Source of the DNA: Mesostigma viride
Lineage: Eukaryota; Streptophyta; Mesostigmatophyceae; Mesostigmatales; Mesostigmataceae
Direction: 5' to 3'
Assembly: GCA_009746045.1 (NCBI GenBank)
Contig: RPFO01000670.1
Span: 1,341,454-1,405,453 of the forward strand
Length of the DNA: 64,000 bases
The notes below the pieces were generated by a model. It saw only the letters and a list, made by a program, of their open reading frames with translations. It was not told the origin of the DNA and did not search any database. The position numbers and the translations under genes are program-made. Each line of letters opens with the position of its first letter. Position 1 is the stretch's first letter. Positions 19,051 through 46,474 of this stretch are shown piece by piece.

Positions 19051-22000
19051 TTATCCCACGATCTTCTTGATCTTTTCTTCATACGACTTGTAGAAGGTGT
19101 TTGCAATGTAATGGAATGGCGCCTCGATCTCTCCACCAGGAGGCATCTGCAAGTCAATGACGAAATGCATGGCAACAGCACAAACATGCAATTATGGCCA
19201 TGAGAGAGATATGTGACGGGCATGCTTGTCAGAAGACTGCAATTAGGATGTCTCCTTGGTGATTGCGGTGGCGTGTACTAATGAGCGGCGATGTGTACAC
19301 TTTGACTGTGATTCTGAGATGTACTGCAGGCGGCCAAAACAGAAACAGAAAATGATTCACCAATGGGAACAACGGGACACCTCGTGCCCCAAAAGGGAAG
19401 AAGAGGAGATAACCACATACCAGATACAGGATACACCAGCTTTTTAATATGTGAGACAAAACAATCCATGGTGAAGCAGTCAAGCACGTCGTAAAAAGCA
19501 ACGATGGCCAGGGATTCGATCCAAGCGCACAGGCATCTCGCCAACTCCTTGCTCCCCTCCCCCAGTGTCGTGTGCGGCCACCATTTCCCACGGCAGAACC
19601 CTTCCCTGGCTTGCATCCTGCTATTCAAGCGCCACCTACCGCGGAGCAGGCGAAGAACTTCATCCCATGGCCCTCGGCATAGCTGGCCGCCATGTGCACG
19701 TCGACCGAGATGCGCTCCTGCAGGTCGATCTTGTTGGCCACCAGGATGCCTGCAGGGTGTGGATTGCCCCATGATCAATGAACACATGGCCGCAGCGAGC
19801 ACAAGAGCAACGAAAAAAAAATGACGACATGTCAAAGCGAGGTTGGGATTGCGACATCATCACCGTAACCACAGCAACAAGATGTTGTCATTGCGGCCAC
19901 CACCATGAAAGTAGCAGCATCCGACTAGATCTTGATCACACAAACAGGCTTTCATTCCCTAAGAGACAGCCATGCACGCCCATCCACTGCTCCAACGCTT
20001 TGCGAGGGCAATCGAATCAGTATGTACCGTGCCTTTATCCCTTGCTTTTATCTGCTGCTTCATCCACTGCTCCATCCACTGCTGCTATCTACTTGCTGGC
20101 AGCCGCGTACCAGGGATGGGCTTGTCTGGCCGCAGCTTCTGGACGAGGGTGAACCACTTCTCTGCAGGGGGGCCAGCAACGCGTGGGCATAGACACACAA
20201 GGGGCCGGGTGCAGGAGCAGGCACACGCACAGCCGGTGCGGCAGCAGGCATACGCAGGGTACAAGGCAAGGAAGAACCCAGCACATATTGTCGGGCCACC
20301 ACGGGAGGTAGAGGAACGGGAACACGCAGGGCACAAGGCATAGCAGGAAGCGCACGTTGTTAGGCGCGCGACAAGGGCGTGGTCGGGAGGCATGCTCCGC
20401 ATGCCCTGCCCAGACCAAAATAGAGGCATCCATCAACACCCACTAAACAGAGTCACAACCAGCCTGGTTTTTGCCTGACCCTCTTCCCCAAACCCTACCC
20501 ATTTTCAAAGGGGCGTGAATTGATTGAAGGTTACAATGCTGCTAGAGCCTTGTCATGTCGGCACAGGTTTTGCTGCTCAACAAATATCCTTGCTTAGTAG
20601 CGGCCGCACCCAGCCATGTATAACCCTGTCACAATCTGAAATGCCCCAGGCAACTTCTTCCATGCACCAAGGGATGAGCTGCTGTCAGCAGACGCACACA
20701 CCGTTGAGCAGCCACCCATGACCCATGACCACATCGCCATCCCACGGAGCAGCGTGGGTAGACCTGTCTCCTCGGCTCTTAAATTAGCCCTCCTGCTGGG
20801 AGAAAGCGCCTAATCACTCTCCAGCGCCAGTCGTGCCCCTGCCGCTACCGACGACACCCACCAGCTCCAAGGGACCCTGGTGGCACTCACCGCAGCTGTC
20901 GAAAGACTTCATATTGGTGGCGTCGTAACAGAGAATGAACGTGTTGATGCCTTCCCACTGCAGGCATGCCCACCGCAGAATTCGAGGGCCGCAGCATCGC
21001 CCTCCAAGAAGCCACTGGTCAGTTACGTGGAACGCAAGGGCTGGCCTCAAAGTGGTGAAGCTGCACGGGTGGCCACAAGGCATGTACCAGCCGGTTTGCC
21101 CAGCACACGACCGACTACTGGAGCACATCAAGTACACGAGCGGATAGTAGCGCACCGCCTATGTTAGGATCGTTCAGCAATGCACCGGTAGGGACCGTCA
21201 GGCGGGAGGGAGATTATGGGAGGCAAACCCCATCACCTCTCAAGCCATGCCCCCCGCGGCCATGAGTTCCCACTCTTCTCTCCCCTATCTCGCATCACTC
21301 CTTGCCCTTCACCTCTCCCACATCACACGCCTGTCCCGTTGTGTGTCACGCCATGCGACTAATGGCACTCGCTCTGCTTGCCACCGGGGAACCTGCATGG
21401 CTCCTCATAGAGCAGACCCATTTTTAGCAGATTCAGTCAACGCGGCTCGACATTACGCGGCATTTATCTGGGCTGGCTATGTGTGTGCTCGCACGCATGA
21501 ACTACATTTCATTACGGGGCACATGCATCGCCACATCAACAGCCCAACTAATGCTCGCCATCATCATATGTCAAGGCACAGCCACGCCTTGCGGCGATGC
21601 CTGCTGTACCCTTGCTGCTCTACCATGAGATTCCCCCGACCTCCCCCCCACGCACATATTTGGAGGTCATGTCGTTGAAGATGTCCTGCCCCCCCGTGTC
21701 GAACAGGAACAGCTCCACGACCGCGCTGGTGTCGGGGATGGGCACGGGGCACACCACCACCTCCACGCCGGCGGTCTGGGCGGGAAAGGGCATGCAGGGG
21801 TGGACAAGAAACAGGTGGATAGGCAGCCAGGTGGTATCAGATGCCAGAATCGAAGACAGTGCGGCACCCATGAGGAACACCCTTTTATAGCAATAATGAT
21901 CCTTGCCAGCCACCCAGCCCTCCCTCCCTCCCTCCCTCCCTCCCTCCCTCCCTCCCTCCCTCCCTCCCTCCCTCCCTCCCTCCCTCCCTCCCTCCCTCCC

Positions 22001-23498
22001 TCCCTCCCTCCCTCCCTCCCTCCCTCCCTCCCTCCTCCCTCCCTCCCGTCGTTCCGTCGGCCCGTCGGCCTGTCGGTCGGTCGGTCCGTCCGTCCGTCCG
22101 TCCGCCCGCCCGCCCCCGCCCGCCCGCCCGCCCGCCCGCCCGCCCGCCCGCCCGCCCGCCCGCCCGCCCGCCCGCCTGCCCGGCCCTCCGCCCCCCGCCC
22201 CTCCCTCCCTCCCTCCCTCCCTCCCTCCCTCCCTCCCTCCCTCCCTCCCTCCCTCCTCCCTCCCTCCCTCCCTCCCTCCCTCCCTCCCTCCCTCCCTCCA
22301 TTCAGTGATCATCCCTGCCACAGCCTGCCCACTGGCCAGACAGCTGCACCACCAACGTTTGAATACATACGCCATACTTGCTACTTGCGTTTGCCTACAT
22401 AGTCCTGCCCTTCCCCGCCCCGCCCCGCCCCGCCCGCCCCGCCCCGCCCGCCCCGCCCCGCCCCGCCCGCCCCGCCCTGCCCTGCCCTGCCCTGCCCTGC
22501 CCTGCCCTGCCCTGCCCTGCCCTGCCCTGCCCTGCCATTCTACACACAGCCCCCCATGAGTTATCTCAGGTAGCCTAACCAAGCAATCGGATGGGAAGAG
22601 CGCTGCATTTCCCTGAGACTATGCATAATACAAAATACAGTAAGCGATGCAATGAAACAAATACCATACGTCTAGCGTCCCCAGCAAGCACAGAACCCCC
22701 AGCAACCCCATCCACGGAACGTGCAGGTGCATGGACAACCATGACTCAAGACCCTCTTCCACAAGTAAGCAGTGGCCCACATGCGCGCGTGCTGGCACAC
22801 GTACCATGCGGTAGTTCTTGAGGAAGTTAGTCCCTTTACTCTGGAACATGTTGGCCAGCGCGCTCTTGCCCACAGCAGGGTCACCTGGGCATACAACAGG
22901 TCACCGCATATGGATGCACAGTGAATTGGAATTGGATGAAAATAGTAGCAGTCAGGCTTTGTGTGCCATACCTGTAGCGGTGGGCTATCAACTGTAGCGT
23001 GTAGCCTAAGAATAGACACAATTAGAAGTAGCTACTTGAAGGGAAAGTTTGCAGAACACGATTCCTAGAAAACCCTCCAATACAATAAAGCTTCTGTACT
23101 GTGCACGGTGGACACCAAACTGTACCATTATGGAAATATCATACACAATTTACACAGTACTAGAAGTCGTTTGCACGGGCATATAAACATGAATATAATC
23201 GTTGTATGATATCCTGATGTAAGCGCAGTATTACATGATCGTGGCAAGTAGATGTCGTCAAAATAGCACTTGATTGCAAGCAGCCAGCTGCTTGCCATGC
23301 GTCCCTCTCATCGTCCAGTCTCCAAACCATGTTGCCATACGTCAAGAATTTTCCCAAGACAGAGCGCGCAGGAAAAAACCGCAGGCTTCGCACCGTCGAG
23401 ACGAGATTGTTCGCATCGGCTAGTTACTTCCGCTCCAAGGCCTCGTGCTCACCTATTAGGGCAACCTTGCAGCGCAGAACAGCGTCGGGCAAAGGCAT
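19051..23498 (-). CDS. IFT27: Intraflagellar transport protein 27 (Rab-like small GTPase), 7 exons
   Basis: Exons (minus): 23498-23453, 22884-22805, 21775-21656, 20957-20891, 20161-20111, 19749-19640, 19146-19051. All have GT-AG borders and phases match, giving 189 aa. An in-frame TAG lies upstream with no other ATG between. Seen: P-loop GDPAVGKS (16-23), the IFT27 hallmark PVPIPDTSAVVELFLFD (52-68), switch II DTGGQD (68-73), guanine-specificity VANKIDL (125-131), and SA at 157-158. There is no C-terminal prenylation Cys, as is usual for IFT27. Known role: an IFT-B subunit paired with IFT25 that links BBSome cargo to intraflagellar transport. Oddity: Q72 occupies the catalytic glutamine position, which the Chlamydomonas and mammalian proteins lack. 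Introns are 361-1029 bp and carry tetra- and pentanucleotide arrays. It is divergent from NLE1. Confidence 0.92.
21914..22301. repeat. (CCCT)n-(CCGT)n-(CCCG)n-(CCCT)n mosaic microsatellite in IFT27 intron 2
   Basis: On the plus strand: CCCT repeats about 21917-22045, then a switch through GTCGG/CCGT units, then CCCG repeats about 22105-22175, then CCCT repeats about 22198-22300. The intron is transcribed from the minus strand, so the transcript carries long GGGA and CGGG runs. Open frames here are artefacts of the repeat. Confidence 0.9.
22402..22535. repeat. (CCCCG)n and (CCCTG)n arrays in IFT27 intron 2
   Basis: CCCCG-type pentamers (about 22410-22470) pass directly into CCCTG/CCTGC pentamers (about 22475-22533), a single-base change of unit. 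Same intron as the preceding mosaic array. Confidence 0.85.
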
Positions 23499-24266
23499 TT
23501 TGGCCCAGTCAAGTTGAGAAACGCAGGGCTTTTCCTATACTCGGAAGCAAGATACTTTTTCACTTTAGGGCTAATGGAGTATCAAGTAAAGTCGGGGCGC
23601 TTCATTTGCAGAACGCGCCGAACACCAATGCCAAGAAATTATCGCGTTTCCTGCAGCGAAGTGAATGCTGCCAAAAACTGCTGTAGGAACGCGAATCGGT
23701 AAAATGGCCTATTAAAATTAATGTCGTTGATCTCCTTATATATTGCCTCAGAGATGGAACTGGCTTTGCTGCTAGACATAAATCGCCATGATTTTTCTCC
23801 CTGTAAACGCCATGAGCAGTTGGCACGCACGGTGCGAGGGTTTGGTCTAATTTTGTTGTTCTGCCGTTTACAATGCTTTTGGGCAAAATTATAGGAAACG
23901 TTTCCAAAGAACAGTGTAAACTTGTGCGCAGTTGCACTGGAAGTTGTGAAAGACTGAAAGTATTGAGCAAATAAATAAATAGGTTTTCCTCGCTGCAGCC
24001 GCAATAGTCAACTCGCCAGCAGCGAGTCGCAGACCTTCGAGTGTGAAGTGTGAAGCCATGGCGGTCGGCGGTGGGCGAGAAGCAACCTTGGCAATCGTTC
24101 CTCTGATATTATCATAGCACATTGGCCGTATGATAATTTTATCAATAGGGCACAAGCGACAATTAAGAACGTATGAGCCCTACGGACGTCCGTGATGTTA
24201 TGGAGGAATCCGATTTTAGAGTAAGAACAGGAATTTAGACATTATTCGGGCGATTGAGCACGAAAA
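23499..24266. promoter_or_regulatory. Divergent intergenic region IFT27 / NLE1
   Basis: The 768 bp between the start codons of IFT27 (minus) and NLE1 (plus) must hold both 5' UTRs and promoters. It lacks the simple-sequence arrays found in the flanking introns. No canonical TATA box is obvious close to either ATG, and transcription starts cannot be placed from sequence alone. Confidence 0.45.
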
Positions 24267-40606
<16,340 letters not shown>

Positions 40607-41094
40607 TGGGACGTGCCAGTGTGGTGCGCACGAAATGAGGGATGTACCCTTGTAAGCATGACTTTTCTTTCTTCCTGCAACAATAGATTTGACAAGCGGT
40701 GAAGTGGTGGACGTAAAGTTGCCATGCTTGCCGGCCGTGGCTCACAACTGGCACACCTGCATCTCCATGACTAGCAGTCGGGAAGCCAAATCAGGGATGA
40801 GGGATGCAGAACTGCTGGGATGCTTTTCAAAGGATGTTTTTGAAGATTCATGAAGGAGAAGACAGCTACTCCACGAAGTGGCACGCTGCATCTGCCACTC
40901 GCTGTTCATGGCAAGAGATCTAAGGAAAATGGATTGGTAGCTAGTTGTGCATGTGCGCAAGTACATGTGTGCGGGCCGGCATGTCACAGAATACTTTTTA
41001 TCTGAGACAACTATATATCAATGAGGCAACCTACTCATATATTTCATAACTTTATTACTTACGTACATTCATTCATGATGTACGTACATGGCTA
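40607..41094. other. NLE1 3' flank
   Basis: Probable 3' UTR and intergenic DNA. A TGTAA at 40651-40655, 45 bp after the stop, would fit the green-algal polyadenylation signal. A GAGACAAC motif at about 41003 and short TACGTACATT repeats precede the SINE. No further exon was seen. Confidence 0.35.
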
Positions 41095-41282
41095 CGTACA
41101 TTCTGATTTGGCACGCCGCAAAGGTGAAAACCATTTGCGTTCAGTGCCGGTCCGCGGAAAACACGATCTGCAAATGAATCCAGGCCGGAATCGAACTGGG
41201 GACCTCTCGCACCCACTTTTGCTGACTATAGGACGGACATCTCCTGATCCTAAGGCATCGCCAGCTGCACACCTACAGTCCA
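41095..41282 (-). mobile_element. tRNA-derived SINE, copy 3, with 15-bp target duplication
   Basis: Same family as 2240-2450 and 7745-7965, slightly shorter at its 5' (right) end. B box GTTCGATTCC is on the minus strand (41187-41196). The 15-mer GTACGTACATGGCTA occurs immediately left (41080-41094) and right (41283-41297), as expected for target-primed reverse transcription. Confidence 0.75.
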
Positions 41283-41459
41283 GTACGTACATGGCTAGTT
41301 TCTCATTTTAATTGATACCTAGCTAGTTATAGAGTACTTATCGAGTGGACAGCTGTGTGTCATACTTATTACTCCTACGCACCATTCTCATGAACTTAGC
41401 ATATAAAGCATAATATCCAAATCACTGGCATGCCACTCTCCGCGTAAAGTTTAATTTGG

Positions 41460-42361
41460 AGTACATTAAACCTGGGGATATAGTTCAGGACCCGAGCACA
41501 TTCGGACCTGGCTGGACTGTCTGGGCTTGAAGGAGCGGGCGGTGGGTTTGGAGATTAGTGTACGTCAAAACTGAGGCGATGGTGATTGGGGCTACCAGTT
41601 ACCCGCCGAAGCCCTGGCTGCTCGACGGCAAGGAGGTCGATCGATCTTACGTGATCGCTTCAAACTGCTGGGGAGCATGCTCCCCGACACCGCGGACGAT
41701 GTGGACATCCCCGCATCGGCCTGGCCTCAGGGGCCAGGCGCTTCGTTCGCTCAACCCCTACTGGCACTCGAAGGACCTGCCGGCGAGGGCCGCAAGGGCG
41801 TGCTCTTCAAGGTCCTAGTCCTCACGGTGCTCACCTATGGCGCCGAGGCATGGACGCTCACGGACACGCTGGCCACCCGGCTGGATGGCACGGAGTACCA
41901 GGACTGATGCTTGGACAGGTCCTGAACGTAGGTTTTCCCACACATAGGTCTTTAGATTCTTTGTATCAGGGTATGCCTCGCAATTCGGACGAGCTAATTA
42001 GGCAGCGTAGGATAGCATTTGTACCTAGGACATCTCGCTAGCACCAGTCACTTATACACCGACCTCGGTCTGGCCGGCCCCCAGCGGCTTGGCCAACCAG
42101 GGAGGCATATCCTGACCTGGCCTGGCCCCAAGGACATAGTTCCTAGAAAGATGGGTAAACCTGCCATGAACTATACACATGCAGCAGTTGCTGGCCAACC
42201 TAGTGGTCCCAGCCCAGTTTGAACACCGCATTTCGATCCTCCCTCTCTCTTGCTTGGACTGCTATGCAGAACAAGAAGCTAGAGGTGGACGACGATATTG
42301 TCCAGGCTCACACGCCAGCCCCTGTGGGCAAGCCCCCCCACACAGGAGGAAGGGGCGCTTT
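41460..42361 (+). pseudogene. LINE ORF2 fragment (post-RT region and 3' end)
   Basis: Frames give VKTEAMVIGATSYPPKPWLL, then MLPDTADDVDIP, GVLFKVLVLTVLTYGAEAWT and a tail reaching ILTWPGPKDI. All correspond to the better copy at 44466-45363 plus 54764-55150. Frameshifts occur at several points. It ends abruptly near 42361, where an inverted copy of the same 3' end begins. Confidence 0.6.
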
Positions 42362-42680
42362 GGAGATCATGTAGCACATATTCCTTGCTCAGTGGGTGGA
42401 TGTGAGATGGGTGAAGCCGCGGAACCGAACTAAGCTGACTCTAAGCTAAGCTAGTATAGAAAACCCTAACTACTCTACTCAGCAAAGCGCCCCTTCCGCT
42501 TGGGGGGAGGGGGCTTGACCACAGGGGCTGGCGTGTGAGCCTGGACAATCTTCTGCCACCTCTTCTTGTTCTGCATATAGCAGTCCAAGCAAGAGAGAGG
42601 GAGTCGGAATTGCGGTGTTCAAACAGCTGAGCTGGGACCACTACTAGGTCGGCCAGCAACATCTGTGTGTAGTTCATGGC
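42362..42680 (-). repeat. Inverted copy of the LINE 3' end (tail-to-tail)
   Basis: The reverse complement of this stretch matches 54955-55260 (AAGCGGAAGGGGCGTTTTGC, then GGAATATGTGCTACATGATC). With 41460-42361 it forms a tail-to-tail inverted pair of LINE 3' ends. Confidence 0.6.
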
Positions 42681-42946
42681 AGGTTTACCCAGCTTTCTTG
42701 GAATGATTTCTAGTGTGGTATATATTCATTGAGAATGATAGATTACGGAGGTGAGATAGGCATGCAACATAAGGAAAAACCCGATAACTGGGAGAATAAC
42801 CCTCAAGAAATTAATAGTAATCTGCCGACACGGACATCCAAGGATCACGCCAGCTGCACAAGGTACAACTAACTATACATCACAAAACTACAGTAACTAC
42901 ACGCAGCAACAGCGCTGCCGGCCCACCATGCAGGCCTGGAAGGGAT

Positions 42947-44245
42947 CTAGACCGCATATGGGTCGCAACAAAGTCGGCCCGGGTGCGGCGGAATAATGTT
43001 CACATCAGCCACGGTGCGAGTGAGGGCGAGTGACAGGCACTGCCGCCAATACGAGGACCACGTGCGGGCCGACCACGGGGCGGTCTGACCCTCGAGGTCG
43101 AGGCGGTCTTCACGGCCGGCGCTGGCAGCACTCGTGGAAAAACTCCGCTGTCTTGGGGCCCATGGCCCCGAACTCCTCAAGGATCGACAAAGGGGATGAC
43201 CCGGTGGGGCCCCACATTGCCGTAGGAGGCAAACTTGTCGCGCTCAGCCACAGCGGCAGCAGCGCCGGCATCCACAGCCGCCCGGAGGATAGGGCGACCG
43301 GAGAGCGGCCGAGCCACAGAGACATCGATGAGCAGGTGGCAACCCTGCCCGTCGTAGTCAAGCACGGTAATGTCGGGGCGGTACGTGGTTGGGTGAGTAG
43401 AGGGCGGCCCCATCCGCGTCCTCGCACTTGATGGTGGAGTGGGCAAAGACCGACCGAACCATGGCCGCACACACCACCCGGAGGAGAGCGGTATGGAGAT
43501 AGAGGAACCAGTTCTGGTTCTGCTGGCCACCCATGCACGCGATGTAGTGCGTCCCAGTAGTATCCAGAGCATGCCCGCAGCTGCCGCAGGACGCACCCGC
43601 CGTGATGAGAGGTTGCGGGGCAAAGAGCTGGTGGCGGAGAGCGATGGCGTAAAGGGCCGGAACCAGCGTGAACAAAGGGCTCATATGGGGAGGGCGCGCA
43701 GGAATGCGGACCCCGCGCTCCCCTCAAGGGAAACGGAGTGAAGCCAAGCCTTCCCCTGATCGTTCAAGCTCGCATGCAGACCCATCCAGTCGGCACAGTG
43801 TAGTATACCTGCGTAGGTGTCTTGTTGTTTTTCATGAACGCAGGCAGGGAAACTCAAGACACTACGGGACTGAGGACAGTGGACACGCCGGTCGTGCCCG
43901 GGCCCGGGGCAGGCGACGGTGGACGGCCTGAGCGGGGCGGACGAGGTCGCAAGCCTGCTGGATCCCGAGGTAAGAATCCTGCACAGCCTGCACAAAGGGG
44001 AAGGGGGATGGGGTGACCAAGTCGGGAATGGCGCTGACGGCGCTGGGGACCAACCGGCGGATCTCCGCCCAGGCCTGAGCAACAGAGCCAAGGAAGGCGG
44101 CGGGGGCGAGGCGGGCGGCGCGGGTGAGCCCACACCCGCCCATGCGGCAGGGGAGGGTGGCCAAGCGCATGGAGTGAGCTGGCAGGCTAGGGCCAGGGAG
44201 GAGCACCTGCAAGGTATAGTGTGGTATATATAGTGGAGAAATCAC
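42947..44245 (-). pseudogene. LINE ORF2 3' half with Cys-rich module and restriction-like endonuclease, frame-broken
   Basis: In order on the minus strand: RLATLPCRMGGCGLTRAARL (the LP..GG.GL box after the RT thumb), FVQAVQDSYLGIQQACDLVR, ALRHQLFAPQPL, CGSCGHALDTTGTHYIACMG, RPDITVLDYDGQGCHLLIDV, SVARPLSGRPILRAAVDAGA, VIPFV, EEFGAMGPK, WSARTWSSYWRQCLSLALTR. RPD...LIDVSV is the catalytic-core style of a restriction-like endonuclease fused to LINE reverse transcriptases. Several frameshifts are present. It lies head-to-head with the plus-strand LINE starting near 44466. Confidence 0.65.
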
Positions 44246-44465
44246 TTCTCATAGGGGGCTTTGGGCATAGGTATACGCTTCTCTGCGTCTGCATGAAGGG
44301 GCGGCAAGGCGCAGGCGAACTTGGGCTGAGTCTATGATGACTCCAACTACCACTGAGCGCATTCATACCCGGCATTCGCGACAGAACCTCCACCCATAAT
44401 GCATTGGCTTCGGGGAGAAGAGCATTCAAAGCAAGGCAGATGAGTTTCGATAATTAAAGGCATAA

Positions 44466-45363
44466 GTGAGGCGGAATGCGACGCAGCGCAATGGTGCGCA
44501 AAGCAACAGGAGTTTTGTGCAGATACAGATATGGGAACGTAGTGGTTCCCGTCCTAGCTCTGGATCGGGTGTACCACCAGCGTTAATGGCTGCCATTCGT
44601 CGACTGTATGAGGGCTCACAGGCAGTAGTGCGGACTGCGGAAGGCACCACCCCACCATTCCACCTTCACCACGGGGTGTGGCAAAGTTGTGTCCTGTCCC
44701 CATATCTGTTCATTATATTGTCGTGGATCATGTCATGCGCCGGGCACATGCGCGCTTTACTGCTCTTTAGGGGTTCGAGCCCGGCTTGGACATTCTTAAC
44801 GAGCGCGAGCACGGCGGGGCCTGCACTGGATACCGCCTGGCCGACCTGATTTATGCGGATGACACCATGCCCTCATCGCGCGCCCCGAGCACATTCAGAC
44901 CTGGCTTGACATTCAGACCTGGCTGGACTGTTTGGGCTTGGAGGCGAGGGCGGTGGGGTTGGAGATTAGTGTCAAAACTGAGGCGATGGTGATTGGGGCC
45001 TCCAGTCGCCCGCCGCTGCCACGCCTGCTCGACGGGACGGAGGTCCCGTTCCGTGATCACTTCAAACTGTTAGGGAGCATGCTCCCCGACACGGCCGACG
45101 ATGTGGACATCCGCATCGGCCTGGCCTGGGCCCGGCTCCGTTCACTCAACGCCTACTGGCGCTCGAAGGGCCTGGGCGAGCACCGTAAGCGCATGCTCTT
45201 CAAGGTCCTCGTCCTCACCGTGCTTACGTATGGCGCCGAGGCATGGACACTCACGGACACACTGACGGCTAAGCTAGACGGCACGGTTTACAGGATGCTC
45301 CGACAGGTCCTGAATGTCGGGTTTTCCAAGCATAGGTCATTAGAGTCTTTGTATCAGGGTATG
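44466..45363 (+). pseudogene. LINE reverse transcriptase fragment, 5' half of a copy split by the Gypsy insertion
   Basis: RT motifs are visible in three frames: GVPPALMAAIRRLYEGSQAV, then TTPPFHLHHGVWQSCVLSPY, then ADLIYADDTMP (the catalytic YADD), then VKTEAMVIGASSRPPLPRLL, SMLPDTADDVDIRIGLAWAR and KVLVLTVLTYGAEAWTLTDT. The copy stops at GTATG (45359-45363) and resumes after the retrotransposon at 54764 (GTATGCCTCGCATTTCGG). The uninterrupted sister copy near 41955-41990 shows the join. Confidence 0.7.
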
Positions 45364-45935
45364 TGTTACGCCGCGGATATCTACCTCCACCTCTACCTCT
45401 AATGGGCCTGATACTACCTAAACTGGTCAGGCCTCCTCTACTTAACCCTCTGGCGAAAGACGAACGTGACGGAGCTGATCTCAATGCATTAACGTAAGTG
45501 TTGCTATAATACGCCATACAACCATTTACCAAAACCCGTTTACTCCAGGAATAGAGGAAGGAAACACAACTACACTGCCGTGACCCAAGCCTAAATGTGT
45601 CAATTCACTTAACACACGCCGAGTAACCACACAAGGAGTGGAACGTGCATAAATGGTCACCAACGGTCCAACAGGCTCGGGCCGACCTGGCCCTCGCCTG
45701 CAGAACCACAGAAACACAGGCAGGCGCACAGATGCACGCCGGTCCACTACATTCTACAAAAGGATAAGGACCACTAATATAGTACGCGGCGCGGCGCCCA
45801 AAGGCACCCAATATACCACAGTACTGTTACGGGGACAATCATGTCCAGACTAGAACTGCACGTAACCTAGGAACAACCGAGGCCAAGGACCTAATTTACG
45901 TCCGTAACTACAACGAATTGTTACGCGACGTAACA
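45364..45935 (-). repeat. 3' LTR of the Gypsy element
   Basis: 572 bp, nearly identical to 54194-54763 apart from a 2-bp difference near 45725 (GCGCACAG versus GCACAG). Terminal inverted heptamers TGTTACG/CGTAACA. Confidence 0.93.
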
Positions 45936-45947
45936 CCTCCCCCCCCC
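45936..45947 (-). other. Polypurine tract
   Basis: The minus strand reads GGGGGGGGGAGG directly against the first base of the 3' LTR, the position where plus-strand DNA synthesis is primed in LTR retrotransposons. Confidence 0.75.
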
Positions 45948-46474
45948 ACAAAAAGGTAGGGAGCCCTCTCCCTACGCAGAGAGGAGGGAACCAGAGGGGT
46001 AGGAAAATAATCCTAACGCACCCAGCACACACCAACACAATCGATAGACCATCCCAGATACAAAGCACCAATAGTTCACACGGTCTCCACCACCACGCCG
46101 GGTGGTGTAGGGTTAGCCAGCACCAAGCCTGGTGGTAGGTTCCCCTAACTGCCTGGAACGGAGTCCTGGCCGGGGGGGACGGCACTGGGCAGGACACACA
46201 GAGTAAACACATCAGCGCTAAGGACCAAGAACAGCCAACCAACTGGCCAGAATATGAGGGCGACTCTACATACCGGAGGGACAACACCCTCAGGTCGGGC
46301 CTAAGGCCCTCTATCTAGTGGCCATCCGTCTGGTAAGTGCCACGAGAGGCCAGCAGGACCTCCAGGTAGGCCTGATAGTGAGCCACATCCTCAACATTGT
46401 CATGCCTATCTACAGTGAGGAAAACATCGGCCCACACGCCGTCAGGAAAGAGGCCCAGGAAGGCCCAGTAATAC

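Noticed and set aside
19278..19835. 185-aa minus ORF with a hydrophobic start (MTCRHFFFVALVLAAAMCSL)
   Set aside because: Lies in the wrong frame over IFT27 exon 6 and introns 5 and 6; a shadow.
21620..22582. ORF of 320 aa rich in REGG repeats (minus) and PSLPPSLP frames (plus)
   Set aside because: Only its last part (21775-21656) is the real IFT27 exon 3. The rest is the CCCT/CCCG array of intron 2.
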